Origin: Streptomyces violaceorubidus
GTDB taxonomy: Bacteria; Actinomycetota; Actinomycetes; Streptomycetales; Streptomycetaceae
Reading direction: 5' to 3'
Length of the DNA: 64,000 bases
Assembly (NCBI RefSeq): GCF_000717995.1
Contig: NZ_JODM01000031.1
Location: 1-64,000, forward strand
How positions within the stretch are numbered: position 1 is the stretch's first letter; every line of letters starts with the position of its first letter. The translations under genes and the position numbers were made by a program. Shown piece after piece: positions 9,018 to 20,299 of the stretch. The notes under the pieces were generated by a model. That model was given only the letters and a program-made list of their open reading frames with translations, was not told the origin of the DNA and searched no databases.

Positions 9018-10193
9018 TCACACCACGCCGTCCGCGGCGAGCGCGTCGATGTCCTCCCGCGACAGGCCGAGACCGCCGAGTACGGCGCGGGTGTGCTCGC
9101 CCAGCGCCGGGACCGCCTCCATGCGCGGCGCCCGGCCGGTCGGTCCCGGCGGGGCCAGCGCCGGGACGGGGCCGACCGGGGTGGGCACCTCGTGCACGCG
9201 CCCGCGCGCGGCCAGCTGCGGGTGGTCCCACACCTCGGTGAGCGTGTTCACCCGGGCGTTGGCCACCGGCACCGCGTCGAGCAGCCCGATCGCCTCGGTA
9301 CTGGTCAGCTCCGCGAACCGGGCCGCGATCACCGCGCCCAGCTCCTCGCGGTGCGCGTCCCGGTCCGCGTTGGTGGCGTAGTGCGGGTGTCCGGCGAGCT
9401 CCGGACGGAGCAGGAACCCCGCGCAGAAACCGCGCCACTCCCGTTCGTTCTGCACCGCCGTCATCACGACCTTCCCGTCGCCCGCCGTGAACGGGCCGTA
9501 CGGATAGATCGTCGCGTGCGCCGCGCCCGCCCGGGGAGGCGGCGGCGCGCCGTCGAGGGAGTAGTACAGCGGAAAACCCAGCCACTCCACGGTGGCCTCC
9601 AGCATCGACACGTCCAGATGCGCGCCCCGCCCCGTACGGCCCCGTTCGAGCAGCGCCGCCAGGATCGAGCTGTACGCGTACATCCCCGCGGCGATGTCCG
9701 ACACCGGGACCCCCGCCTTGGCCATCTCCTCCGGCGTGCCCGTGACCGACAGCAGCCCCGCCTCGGACTGCACCAGCAGGTCGTACGCCTTGCGGTCGGC
9801 GTAGGGGCCCGGAGCGCCGTAGCCGGAGATGTCGCACACGATCAGCCCCGGATGCGCCGCCCGCAGCTCCCGCGCGCCCAGTCCGGCGCGGGCCGCGGCG
9901 CCCGGCGCCAGGTTCTGCAGGAAGACGTCGGCATCCGCGACCAGCCGGCGCAGCAGCTCCAGGCCCCGCGGGTCCTTGAAGTCCAGGGTGAGGGACTCCT
10001 TGTTGCGGTTGACCCACACGAAGTGCGAACTCAGACCCCGCGCCCGGGAGTCGTACGCCCGGGCGAAGTCCCCCGTCCCCGGCCGCTCCACCTTGATCAC
10101 CCGCGCGCCGAGGTCGGCGAGCTGACGGCTGGCGTAGGGAGCGGCGATCGCCTGCTCCAGCGAGACGACGGTGACGCCGCGCAGTGGCTGCAT
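9018..10193 (-). CDS. CaiB/BaiF family III CoA transferase
   Basis: A 391-residue family III CoA transferase. The start MQPLRGVTVVSLEQAIAAPYASRQLADLGARVIKVERPGTGDFAR is diagnostic. The catalytic Asp is in KAYDLLVQSEAGL (near residue 140), followed by PVSDIAAGMYAYSSILAALLERGRTGRGAHLDVSM. The family moves CoA between carboxylic acids through a mixed anhydride on the Asp. The substrate is not evident; neighbours offer a desaturase and a TetR regulator, so an acyl-CoA role is possible. Confidence 0.9.
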   Translation of the reverse strand: MQPLRGVTVVSLEQAIAAPYASRQLADLGARVIKVERPGTGDFARAYDSRARGLSSHFVWVNRNKESLTLDFKDPRGLELLRRLVADADVFLQNLAPGAAARAGLGARELRAAHPGLIVCDISGYGAPGPYADRKAYDLLVQSEAGLLSVTGTPEEMAKAGVPVSDIAAGMYAYSSILAALLERGRTGRGAHLDVSMLEATVEWLGFPLYYSLDGAPPPPRAGAAHATIYPYGPFTAGDGKVVMTAVQNEREWRGFCAGFLLRPELAGHPHYATNADRDAHREELGAVIAARFAELTSTEAIGLLDAVPVANARVNTLTEVWDHPQLAARGRVHEVPTPVGPVPALAPPGPTGRAPRMEAVPALGEHTRAVLGGLGLSREDIDALAADGVV

Positions 10194-10202
10194 GTGTTCT
10201 GC

Positions 10203-10286
10203 CCTCGCGGACCTGGCTCGTGGGGGACCCGGCTCTCGGGGACCCGCCTTCGCGGACCCGGCGCTTGCGGACCTGACTCTCGCCTA
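10203..10286. repeat. degenerate 15-bp tandem repeat
   Basis: Five to six degenerate units of about 15 bp related to CTCGCGGACCTGGCT fill the gap between the CoA-transferase start and the TetR stop. It separates two minus-strand genes and leaves little room for a normal promoter. Confidence 0.6.
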
Positions 10287-10287
10287 C

Positions 10288-10965
10288 CTAGCTCTTGCGG
10301 TGCCCGATCAGCCGCGGCTTCGGCTCCAGACCGTCCAGGCCGTGCCACGCCAGGTTCACCAGGTGCGCCGCCACCTCCGCCTTCTTCGGGCGGCGCACGT
10401 CCAGCCACCACTGGCCGGTCAGCGCCACCATGCCGACCAGCGCCTGCGCGTACAGCGGGGCCAGCTTGGCGTCGAAGCCGCGGCTCTTGAACTCACGGCC
10501 CAGGATGTCCTCCACCTGGGTCGCGATGTCCGAGATGAGCGAGGCGAACGTACCCGTCGACTGCGGGATGGGGGAGTCCCGGACCAGGATGCGGAACCCG
10601 TCCGTGTACTCCTCGATGTAGTCCAGCAGCGCGAAGGCGGCCTGCTCGCACAGCTCACGCGGATGCCCGGCCGTCAGGGACCCGGTCACCATGTCCAGCA
10701 GCCGCCGCATCTCGCGGTCCACGACCACCGCGTACAGCCCCTCCTTGCCGCCGAAGTGCTCGTACACCACCGGCTTGGACACCCCGGCCCTCGCCGCGAT
10801 CTCCTCCACCGACGTGCCCTCGAAACCCTTCGCCGCGAAGAGGGTGCGGCCGATCTCCAGCAGCTGCTGGCGGCGCTCGGCACCGGTCATCCGGGTGCGA
10901 CGCGCTCGCCGCGGCTTCTCGTTGCTTGGGGTGCTGCTGGAGTCGGTCGCCACGGCGTCAATCAT
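10288..10965 (-). CDS. TetR-family regulator, probable control of the desaturase
   Basis: A 225-residue TetR-type repressor. The N-terminal helix-turn-helix is RQQLLEIGRTLFAAKGFEGTSVEEIAARAGVSKPVVYEHFGGKEGLYAVV, preceded by a basic stretch. The ligand domain includes DSPIPQSTGTFASLISDIATQVEDIL and the family-like MVALTGQWWLDVRRPKKAEVAAHLVNLAWHGL. Its ATG overlaps the stop of the desaturase (ATGA at 10962-10965), making the two a coupled operon. Regulators in this position commonly sense long-chain acyl-CoA, so feedback control of unsaturated fatty acid synthesis is likely. The tandem operator upstream of the desaturase is the obvious target. Confidence 0.88.
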   Translation of the reverse strand: MIDAVATDSSSTPSNEKPRRARRTRMTGAERRQQLLEIGRTLFAAKGFEGTSVEEIAARAGVSKPVVYEHFGGKEGLYAVVVDREMRRLLDMVTGSLTAGHPRELCEQAAFALLDYIEEYTDGFRILVRDSPIPQSTGTFASLISDIATQVEDILGREFKSRGFDAKLAPLYAQALVGMVALTGQWWLDVRRPKKAEVAAHLVNLAWHGLDGLEPKPRLIGHRKS

Positions 10966-11972
10966 GCCGCCTTCGCCGTGTCCTTCCGGCGGCGGGCACC
11001 GTCCTGATCCGTGTTGCGGCGCGAATCGATACGCGAGCGTGACGGCCAGCGCACGTCGTACGCCCACCCGAACTGCTCGAACCAGCGGATCAGCCGGGCA
11101 CTCGAATCGACCTGGCCGCGCATCACACCGTGCCGCGCCGACGTCGGGTCCGCGTGGTGCAGGTTGTGCCAGGACTCGCCGCAGGACAGGACGGCCAGCC
11201 ACCACACGTTGCCCGAGCGGTCCCGGGACTTGAAGGGGCGCTTGCCCACGGCATGGCAGATCGAGTTGATCGACCAGGTCACGTGGTGCAGCAACGCCAC
11301 CCGCACGAGTGAACCCCAGAAGAACCCGGTGAACGCACCCCACCAGGACATCGTGACCAGCCCGCCGATCAGCGCGGGCAGCGCCAGGGACAGCACGGTC
11401 CACAGGACGAACTGCCGGGAGATCGCACGCAGCGCCGGGTCCTTGATCAGGTCCGGGGCGTACTTCTCCTGCGAGGTCTGCTCCTCGTCGAACATCCAGG
11501 CGATGTGGGCCCACCACAGGCCCTTGATCAGCGCGGGCACCGTCTCCCCGTACCGCCACGGCGAATGCGGGTCGCCCTCGTCGTCGGAGAACTTGTGGTG
11601 CTTGCGGTGGTCGGCCACCCAGCGGACCAGCGGTCCCTCGACCGCCATCGAGCCCGCGATCGCCAACGCGATCTTCAACGGCCGTTTCGCCTTGAAGGAA
11701 CCATGGGTGAAGTGGCGGTGGAACCCGATGGTGATGCCGTGGCAGCCCAGGAAGTAGAAGAAGACCAGCAACCCCAGGTCCAGCCAGCTCACGCCCCAGC
11801 CCCAGGCCAGCGGCACCGCCGCCACCAGCGCGAGGAACGGAACGGTGATGAACAGCAGCAGCGTGATCTGCTCCAGGGACCGCTTCTGCTCACCACCCAG
11901 CGTGGCGGAGGGCGCTCCTGCGGAGTCGGCCGGCTTCGGAGCGTCTGGGATCACATCGGAACTCATGGTCAT
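10962..11972 (-). CDS. acyl-CoA delta-9-type fatty acid desaturase
   Basis: A 336-residue membrane di-iron desaturase. All three histidine boxes are present: HRHFTH (in GFHRHFTHGSFK), HRKHH (in VADHRKHHKFSDDEGDPHS) and HNLHH (in GESWHNLHHADPTSARHG). Hydrophobic segments lie between them. It introduces double bonds into long acyl chains and so adjusts membrane fluidity. The N-terminal 30 residues are hydrophilic. It is the first gene of a two-gene operon with the TetR regulator, and a tandem 15-mer element lies in the region upstream of its start. Confidence 0.92.
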   Translation of the reverse strand: MTMSSDVIPDAPKPADSAGAPSATLGGEQKRSLEQITLLLFITVPFLALVAAVPLAWGWGVSWLDLGLLVFFYFLGCHGITIGFHRHFTHGSFKAKRPLKIALAIAGSMAVEGPLVRWVADHRKHHKFSDDEGDPHSPWRYGETVPALIKGLWWAHIAWMFDEEQTSQEKYAPDLIKDPALRAISRQFVLWTVLSLALPALIGGLVTMSWWGAFTGFFWGSLVRVALLHHVTWSINSICHAVGKRPFKSRDRSGNVWWLAVLSCGESWHNLHHADPTSARHGVMRGQVDSSARLIRWFEQFGWAYDVRWPSRSRIDSRRNTDQDGARRRKDTAKAA

Positions 11973-12034
11973 GCGCGTCCCCTGTGGGGTCGAGGGTGGG
12001 TCCGGTGCCGGGCCGCGGAACCTGCACGGTCTTC

Positions 12035-12064
12035 CCTACGGTTCCGTAACCTACGGCGACGTAA
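12035..12064. promoter_or_regulatory. tandem 15-bp operator CCTACGGNNNCGTAA x2
   Basis: Two directly abutting copies of CCTACGGNNNCGTAA lie at 12035-12049 and 12050-12064. Each copy is itself near-palindromic (TACGG against CCGTA or CGTAA). The element is 60-90 bp upstream of the desaturase start on the minus strand and about 200 bp upstream of ppc on the plus strand. It fits a TetR operator binding two dimers. The likely protein is the TetR product of the same operon; this is inferred. Confidence 0.6.
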
Positions 12065-12263
12065 GTATGGCAGTGCGTGGCCGCGCGGCAAGAGCCCCAG
12101 AGCCTGCGCGTCCTGACCGACACCTATCCTGGGAGTCGGTCGGACAGCGCGGTCCGCTCTGATTACTTCCCGGACGTCCGGCCCGGTAAGCGGCGCCCGC
12201 CGCGCGAGACGGCCGTACGGGTTCCCTCCCAGACGAGCTTCAACACTGCAAGGAGCCGCACCT

Positions 12264-14999
<2,736 letters not shown>

Positions 15000-15020
15000 G
15001 GACCCGCACGCGAACACACC

Positions 15021-15056
15021 GGTGCCCCCGAGCTCGTACCAGAGCCCGGGGGCACC
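15021..15056. terminator. terminator after ppc
   Basis: Inverted repeat GGTGCCCCCG ... CCCGGGGGCACC located 22 bases after the ppc stop. It lies between convergent genes and may act in both directions. Confidence 0.75.
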
Positions 15057-15076
15057 TCACGTCGAACGCGACGACC

Positions 15077-15604
15077 TCACACCGCGAAGAACGCCGCCGT
15101 CAGCAGCACGACCCCCGCCCCCGCCATCCCCCACGCCACCCGAGTCCGCCGCAACCCCCCGGCCACGACCACCGACGCCAACAGCAGCGCCCCACCCAAC
15201 GGCACCCACGCGTACAGCACACCCGCCGGCCCCGACCGCACCACCTCGTCACCGCCGGGCTTCACCACCACCGAGTACGACCGCCCCCTCGCCACCGCGA
15301 CCGAGTCCTCGATGACGACCCGCTCCCGCGCCTGCGACCCCGCCGACACCGGCACGTACGGACCACTGCACGTCCCGCCGCCGCACCGCGTCACCTCGAC
15401 CGTGCCCCGCTCCCGGCCCTTGGTCAGCAGCACGTGCTGCGCCGTGCCCCACGACGCCCACACCCCCGCGATCAGGATCAACGCCGTGACCGTACCCATC
15501 GCAGCGACCCGGCCGAACCGCAGCAGGACGGCGGACACCGAGGACGCGGAGGAGGCCTGACGGGGACGAGCGGCGGCGGCGGAGGCAGGCATGGCCGGGA
15601 TCAT
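15077..15604 (-). CDS. membrane protein of unknown function
   Basis: A 175-residue protein with three predicted hydrophobic segments. One follows the Ala/Ser/Arg-rich N-terminus (about residues 33-54) and two are at the C-terminus (about 127-147 and 155-175). The middle 70 residues are probably extracytoplasmic and contain two nearby cysteines in TRCGGGTCSGPYV, which could form a disulfide. I do not recognise the family. It is convergent with ppc, and pth lies upstream on the same strand, separated by about 50 bp. Confidence 0.7.
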   Translation of the reverse strand: MIPAMPASAAAARPRQASSASSVSAVLLRFGRVAAMGTVTALILIAGVWASWGTAQHVLLTKGRERGTVEVTRCGGGTCSGPYVPVSAGSQARERVVIEDSVAVARGRSYSVVVKPGGDEVVRSGPAGVLYAWVPLGGALLLASVVVAGGLRRTRVAWGMAGAGVVLLTAAFFAV

Positions 15605-15656
15605 TGGCCATACCTGCGCGCCCGGTCAACTCACCCGCGCACCATCACCGGACAAG

Positions 15657-16259
15657 TCAGGAGTTGTACGTGCTCTGCGCCCGCTCCAGCCCCTCGATCA
15701 CCAGAGCCTCCACCGCGTCCGCCGCCCGGTCGACGAAGTAGTCCAGCTCCTTGCGCTCCGTCGAGGAGAAGTCCCGCAGCACGAAATCCGCCACCGGCAT
15801 CCGCCCCGGCGGCCGCCCGATCCCGAACCGCACCCGGTGGTAGTCGGGGCCCAGCGACTTCGTGATCGACTTCAGCCCGTTGTGCCCGTTGTCCCCACCG
15901 CCCAGCTTCAGCCGCAGCACGCCGTAGTCGATGTCCAACTCGTCGTGCACCGCCACGACGTTGCCGACCGGGACCTTGTAGAAGTCCCGCAGCGCCGTCA
16001 CCGGACCGCCCGACACGTTCATGAACGACATCGGCTTCGCCAGGACCACCCGCCGACCGGCCGGCCCCGGCGGACCGATCCGCCCCTCGACCACCTGCGC
16101 CTGCGTCTTGCCGTGCCGCTTGAAACGCGCCCCGATCCGCTCCGCCAACAGGTCCGCCACCATGAAGCCGACGTTGTGCCGGTTCGCGGCGTACTCGGGG
16201 CCCGGATTGCCCAGACCGGCCACCAGCCAGGGCGCACCCGCGTCCGTCGTCACGTCCAT
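15657..16259 (-). CDS. pth: peptidyl-tRNA hydrolase
   Basis: A 200-residue Pth-family hydrolase that frees tRNA from peptidyl-tRNA lost from ribosomes. Key elements are [18 protein letters not shown] (catalytic His and Asn), [13 protein letters not shown] (Asn), [12 protein letters not shown] (catalytic Asp) and [13 protein letters not shown]. The C-terminus is slightly longer than in E. coli. It is downstream of rplY on the same strand, a common arrangement in bacteria, but a hairpin between them suggests partial separation. Confidence 0.95.
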   Translation of the reverse strand: MDVTTDAGAPWLVAGLGNPGPEYAANRHNVGFMVADLLAERIGARFKRHGKTQAQVVEGRIGPPGPAGRRVVLAKPMSFMNVSGGPVTALRDFYKVPVGNVVAVHDELDIDYGVLRLKLGGGDNGHNGLKSITKSLGPDYHRVRFGIGRPPGRMPVADFVLRDFSSTERKELDYFVDRAADAVEALVIEGLERAQSTYNS

Positions 16260-16292
16260 CCCTCCTCACCGCCCGTTCGTCCACACATACAC

Positions 16293-16327
16293 GTCGGCCG
16301 CTGCCCCGCACGGGAACAGCGGCCGAC
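16293..16327. terminator. hairpin between rplY and pth
   Basis: Perfect 11-bp stem GTCGGCCGCTG / CAGCGGCCGAC with a 13-base loop in the 90-bp gap between rplY and pth on the minus strand. It is a likely intrinsic terminator or attenuator. Confidence 0.7.
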
Positions 16328-16350
16328 CACACGATGACCGTGCCGGAGGA

Positions 16351-16941
16351 TCAGGCCTCCGCGGCCTCTTCGCCCTCACCCTCGGCGGCGGGCTCCTCGG
16401 CCTGCGCGGCCAGGACCTGGAGGACGACCGTCTCCCCGTCGACGCCCAGCTTGGTGCCGGACGGGAGCGCGATGTCCTTCGCGAGGATCGAGGCACCGGC
16501 CTCCAGACCCTCCACGGAGACCGTGACGGACTCGGGGATGTGCGTGGCCTCGGCCTCGACCGGCAGCGCGTCCAGGACGTACTCCAGCAGGTAACCGCCC
16601 GGGGCCAGCTCGCCCTCGGCCTGCACCGGGATCTCGACCGACACGGTCTCGCCGCGCTTCACCAGCTGCAGGTCGACGTGCTCCAGGAAGCCCTTGATCG
16701 GGTCACGCTGGACCGACTTCGGGATCGCCAGCTCGTTCGACTTGCCGTCGATGTCCAGCGCGATCAGCACGTTGGACGTACGCAGCGCCAGCAGCAGCTC
16801 GTGACCCGGCAGGGTCAGGTGCAGCGGGTCCGAACCGTGGCCGTACAGCACACCGGGGACCTTGTTGTCACGGCGGATACGACGCGCGGCACCCTTGCCG
16901 AACTCGGTGCGCGTCTCGGCGCTGAGCTTCACCTCGGACAT
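16351..16941 (-). CDS. rplY: 50S ribosomal protein L25/Ctc (long form)
   Basis: A 196-residue bL25 of the CTC type with a C-terminal TL5-like beta domain and an acidic tail (EEPAAEGEGEEAAEA). The N-terminal domain binds 5S rRNA: VKLSAETRTEFGKGAARRIRRDNKVPGVLYGHG. The ATG at 16941 has a GAGGAG site and starts the conserved region. The open frame extends 32 codons further upstream without homology. It lies between prs and pth on the minus strand, each flanked by hairpins. Confidence 0.94.
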   Translation of the reverse strand: MSEVKLSAETRTEFGKGAARRIRRDNKVPGVLYGHGSDPLHLTLPGHELLLALRTSNVLIALDIDGKSNELAIPKSVQRDPIKGFLEHVDLQLVKRGETVSVEIPVQAEGELAPGGYLLEYVLDALPVEAEATHIPESVTVSVEGLEAGASILAKDIALPSGTKLGVDGETVVLQVLAAQAEEPAAEGEGEEAAEA

Positions 16942-17041
16942 GATCACTCCTCGTGGAAAACAGAAACGGACGTGGTCACCCGGCCACGAACGGCCTGCTA
17001 CGAAGAGCGCGTCGATAACGGAGCGCCACACCCGCACACAC

Positions 17042-17101
17042 GGGTACGGCCTCCCTCGCCGAGCAACTTCAGCAGTCTACTCGGAGAGGAAGGCCGTACC
17101 C
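17042..17101. terminator. strong terminator between prs and rplY
   Basis: A 22-base arm GGGTACGGCCTCCCTCGCCGAG pairs with CTCGGAGAGGAAGGCCGTACCC with only two mismatches and a 16-base loop. It is about 65 bp downstream of the prs stop on the minus strand and should separate prs from rplY transcription. Confidence 0.8.
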
Positions 17102-17166
17102 AAAACGATCAAACAAGGGCACCGAACAGGCGGAACCCCGCCTGCAGAACGGTTACTGCACGACGC

Positions 17167-18141
17167 TCACTGCTCGTCGAACAGGCTCGTCACCGAACCG
17201 TCCTCGAACACCTCACGCACCGCACGCGCGATCGTCGGCGCGATCGACAACACCGTGATCTTGTCCAGCTCCAGCTCACTCGGCGTCGGCAGCGTGTTCG
17301 TGAACACGAACTCACTCACCTTCGAGTTCTTCAACCGGTCCGCCGCCGGACCCGACAGCACACCGTGCGTCGCCGTCACGATGACATCCTCCGCACCATG
17401 CGCGAACAACGCGTCCGCCGCCGCACAGATCGTGCCACCCGTGTCGATCATGTCGTCGACCAGGACGCAGATACGCCCCTCCACATCACCCACGACCTCG
17501 TGCACCGTGACCTGATTCGCCACGTCCTTGTCACGCCGCTTGTGCACGATCGCCAGCGGCGCGCCCAGACGGTCGCACCACCGGTCCGCCACCCGCACCC
17601 GGCCCGCGTCCGGAGACACCACCGTCAGCTTCGAACGGTCCACCTTCGCACCCACGTAGTCCGCCAGCAGCGGCAACGCGAACAGGTGGTCCACCGGACC
17701 GTCGAAGAAGCCCTGGATCTGATCCGTGTGCAGATCCACCGCCAGGATCCGGTCCGCACCCGCGGTCTTCATCAGATCCGCGATCAGACGCGCCGAAATC
17801 GGTTCACGCCCACGGTGCTTCTTGTCCTGCCGCGCGTAACCGTAGAACGGCACGATCACGGTGATGGAACGGGCCGACGCACGCTTCAACGCGTCGATCA
17901 TGATCAACTGCTCCATGACCCACTTGTTGATCGGAGCCGTGTGGCTCTGGATCAGGAAACAGTCCGCACCACGCGCCGACTCCTGATACCGCACATAGAT
18001 CTCACCGTTGGCGAAGTCGAAGGCCTTCGTCGGGACAACCCCGACACCCAGCTGCTGGGCGACCTCCTCGGCAAGCTCGGGGTGTGCGCGGCCGGAGAAG
18101 AACATCATCTTCTTCTCGCCGGTCGTCTTGATCCCGGTCAC
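17167..18141 (-). CDS. prs: ribose-phosphate pyrophosphokinase
   Basis: A 324-residue PRPP synthase that supplies phosphoribosyl pyrophosphate for nucleotides, His and Trp. Motifs: the ATP-binding flexible loop YGYARQDKKHRGREPISARLIADLM, DLHTDQIQGFFDGPVDHL, and the PRPP-binding loop VLVDDMIDTGGTICAAADAL. The GTG at 18141 is preceded by GAGGAGA. It follows glmU on the same strand with a 131-bp gap. The terminator at 17042-17101 ends the unit. Confidence 0.95.
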   Translation of the reverse strand: MTGIKTTGEKKMMFFSGRAHPELAEEVAQQLGVGVVPTKAFDFANGEIYVRYQESARGADCFLIQSHTAPINKWVMEQLIMIDALKRASARSITVIVPFYGYARQDKKHRGREPISARLIADLMKTAGADRILAVDLHTDQIQGFFDGPVDHLFALPLLADYVGAKVDRSKLTVVSPDAGRVRVADRWCDRLGAPLAIVHKRRDKDVANQVTVHEVVGDVEGRICVLVDDMIDTGGTICAAADALFAHGAEDVIVTATHGVLSGPAADRLKNSKVSEFVFTNTLPTPSELELDKITVLSIAPTIARAVREVFEDGSVTSLFDEQ

Positions 18142-18164
18142 AGCACTTTCTCCTCAGAGGTTCG

Positions 18165-18215
18165 CAGCTGAGCTCATGAGCGCTCTCCCGACTGGCCGCG
18201 GGGGCGTCTCAGCTG
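18165..18215. other. inverted repeat between glmU and prs
   Basis: CAGCTGAG (18165-18172) and CTCAGCTG (18208-18215) form a perfect 8-bp inverted repeat with a 35-base loop just upstream of prs. It could be a weak glmU terminator or a leader structure of prs. Confidence 0.35.
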
Positions 18216-18272
18216 GTGGGGTGCGGATGTGCACTTATCACGGTACGCCGAGTTCGACGCGCCGGTTTCCGG

Positions 18273-19721
18273 TCAGTCTTCGCCGCCCGCCTCACGGGAC
18301 ACCGCCTCGGCCGCCTTCGCCGCCGCGCTCCCCGGACGCTTCCGGGCCACCCAACCCTCGATATTCCGCTGCTGGCCACGGGCCACGGCCAGCGAACCGG
18401 GCGGCACATCCTTCGTGATCACCGACCCGGCAGCGGTGTAGGCACCGTCCCCGACCGTGACAGGCGCCACAAACATGTTGTCCGAACCGGTACGGCAGTG
18501 CGAGCCGATCGTCGTGTGGTGCTTGTCCTGACCGTCGTAGTTCACGAACACACTCGCGGCACCGATGTTCGTGAAGTCCCCGACCGTCGCGTCACCCATG
18601 TACGACAGGTGCGGAACCTTCGTCCCCTCACCGATCGACGAGTTCTTCGCCTCCACGAACGTACCGATCTTCGACTTCAGCCCCAGCCGGGTACCCGGCC
18701 GCAGATACGCGTACGGACCCACCGACGCCTGCGGACCCACATGAGCACCGTTGGCCACCGTGTTGTCCACCCGCGCCCCGGCCTCCACCCGCGTGTCCGT
18801 GAGCCGCGTGTTCGGCCCGACCTCGCAGCCCTCGGCGAGATGGGTGGCGCCGTGCAACTGCGTACCCGGGTGCACGACCACGTCCTGCTCGAACGTCACC
18901 GTCACGTCCACCCACGTCGTCGCCGGATCCACCACCGTCACGCCGGCCAGCATCGCCCCGGTCAGCAGCCGGTCGTTCAGGATCCGGCGCGCCTCGGCCA
19001 ACTGCACCCGGTTGTTGATCCCCGCGATCTCCCGGTGGTCACCCGCCACCGACGCGCCCACCCGGTGCCCCGCCTCACGCAGGATCCCGAGCACGTCCGT
19101 CAGGTACTCCTCGCCCTGGCTGTTGTCCGTGCGCACCTTGCCCAGCGCGTCCGCGAGCAACTGCCCGTCAAAGGCGAACACACCCGAGTTGATCTCCCGG
19201 ATCGCCCGCTGCGACTCCGACGCGTCCTTGTGCTCCACGATCGCCGTCACGGCACCCGAGGCCCCGTCCCGCACGATCCGCCCGTACCCCGTCGCATCCG
19301 GCACCTCGGCCGTCAGCACCGTCACCGCGTTCCCGTCGGCGGAGTGCGTGGCCGCGAGCGCCTTGAGCGTCTCGCCGGTGAGGAGGGGAGTGTCCCCGCA
19401 GACCACGACCACGGTCCCGTCCACGGCACCGCCCAGCGCCTCCAGACCCATCCGCACGGCGTGCCCGGTGCCGTTCTGCTGCTCCTGGACGGCGGTGCGT
19501 ACGTCGGGGGCGACCTCGGCGAGGTGCGCGGTGACCCTCTCGCGGGCGTGCCCGACGACGGCGACCAGGTTCTCGGGGTCCAGCTCACCGGCGGCGGCGA
19601 GCACGTGCCCCACGAGGGACCGGCCGCACAGCTCGTGCAGGACCTTGGGTGTGGCCGACTTCATACGGGTGCCCTCACCCGCTGCGAGAACGACGACGGC
19701 TGCCGGGCGAATGGCGCTCAC
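18273..19721 (-). CDS. glmU: bifunctional GlcNAc-1-P uridyltransferase / GlcN-1-P acetyltransferase
   Basis: A 482-residue enzyme making UDP-GlcNAc for peptidoglycan. The N-terminal uridyltransferase has the loop [23 protein letters not shown], then QQNGTGHAV and CGDTPLL. The C-terminal half has the isoleucine-patch/left-handed beta helix repeats (GANTRL-like [34 protein letters not shown]) and the acetyltransferase region [15 protein letters not shown]. The GTG at 19721 fits the conserved start; 30 extra codons upstream lack homology. It is followed by prs on the same strand. Confidence 0.95.
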   Translation of the reverse strand: MSAIRPAAVVVLAAGEGTRMKSATPKVLHELCGRSLVGHVLAAAGELDPENLVAVVGHARERVTAHLAEVAPDVRTAVQEQQNGTGHAVRMGLEALGGAVDGTVVVVCGDTPLLTGETLKALAATHSADGNAVTVLTAEVPDATGYGRIVRDGASGAVTAIVEHKDASESQRAIREINSGVFAFDGQLLADALGKVRTDNSQGEEYLTDVLGILREAGHRVGASVAGDHREIAGINNRVQLAEARRILNDRLLTGAMLAGVTVVDPATTWVDVTVTFEQDVVVHPGTQLHGATHLAEGCEVGPNTRLTDTRVEAGARVDNTVANGAHVGPQASVGPYAYLRPGTRLGLKSKIGTFVEAKNSSIGEGTKVPHLSYMGDATVGDFTNIGAASVFVNYDGQDKHHTTIGSHCRTGSDNMFVAPVTVGDGAYTAAGSVITKDVPPGSLAVARGQQRNIEGWVARKRPGSAAAKAAEAVSREAGGED

Positions 19722-19794
19722 GGGATGCCCTTCGGCTGTTGAGGAGGTGGGGACATCCGCAGGATACCGGGGCGGTTTGCGGGGGACATGGGTG

Positions 19795-19822
19795 CGGGCC
19801 CTGACGGTCATGTCAGGGCCCG
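19795..19822. terminator. terminator of tRNA-Gln
   Basis: Perfect 11-bp stem CGGGCCCTGAC / GTCAGGGCCCG with a 6-base loop, located 10 bases after the 3' end of the minus-strand tRNA. Confidence 0.75.
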
Positions 19823-19831
19823 AACAAGAGC

Positions 19832-19903
19832 TCCCCCATCAGGATTTGAACCTGAACTTAAGGGACCAAAACCCTCAGTGCTGCCTGATTACACCATGGG
19901 GGA
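19832..19903 (-). tRNA. tRNA-Gln (UUG)
   Basis: The minus strand folds as a 72-nt tRNA. The acceptor stem pairs TCCCCCA at the 5' end with TGGGGGA at the 3' end. The anticodon arm is AGGG-TTTTGGT-CCCT with anticodon TTG, and the T arm contains GGTTCAAATCC. CCA is not encoded. It reads CAA, a rare glutamine codon in high-GC genomes, and is followed by a strong hairpin. Confidence 0.93.
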
Positions 19904-19930
19904 TGAAACTCGACTAAACCGGACATTCGG

Positions 19931-20165
19931 TTAAGTCGCCGAGTCGGCACCCAACACTATGCCGTACCAAGCGCCTTCGATGCGACGGTACAGGTCGGCG
20001 CTCTTGAGGACTTTGATCGCGAGGCATCCGCGGTAGGAGTCTCCTACGTTCTTGCGCACCGTCTTGGGGTTGTGGCGCTTGAGAGCCGTAGCCGGCCCGC
20101 CGTAGCGCGACCGCCCGCTCCCGCGGTCCTTCGAAGTCCGCGTACGTGTGCTGTGCACGTGCCAT
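19931..20165 (-). pseudogene. small ORF or frameshifted remnant beside tRNA-Gln
   Basis: The minus strand between the histidine kinase and tRNA-Gln contains coding-like sequence in two overlapping frames. One starts MARAQHTYADFEGPRERAVALRR; the other continues as TALKRHNPKTVRKNVGDSYR and ends ...EGAWYGIVLGADSAT at 19931. Third positions of the second frame are mostly G or C and the residues look protein-like. No single frame has both a good start and this C-terminus, so it may be a frameshifted gene or a decayed fragment. I do not recognise the family. Its position next to a tRNA is typical of integrated-element scars, but no att repeat was found. Confidence 0.4.
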
Positions 20166-20287
20166 GGGCATACCGTCCGGCCGGAATGCTCGCCTCCGGA
20201 GATGCATGGCTGAGGGTTCACCAGTTCGAGGGATATCGCGTCGTATCGTTTGTCGAAAGTCACCGGAAAAGGGGCGCCCGCCGCCCG

Positions 20288-20299
20288 TAGGCTGGAGGC
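20288..20299 (+). promoter_or_regulatory. leaderless -10 box TAGGCT for the histidine kinase
   Basis: TAGGCT (20288-20293) is followed by exactly six bases and then the ATG at 20300. This is the spacing of a leaderless transcript in Streptomyces. No -35 box of the TTGAC type is seen. The GGAGG in between is too close to the ATG to act as a ribosome binding site. Confidence 0.45.

Noticed and set aside
10288..11559. 423-residue regulator fused upstream of the TetR gene
   Set aside because: The extra N-terminal 198 codons are antisense-frame reading of the desaturase; the TetR fold begins at 10965.
19832..20299. Integrated plasmid or prophage at tRNA-Gln
   Set aside because: No integrase, no direct repeat of the tRNA end and no phage genes; only a short remnant is possible.
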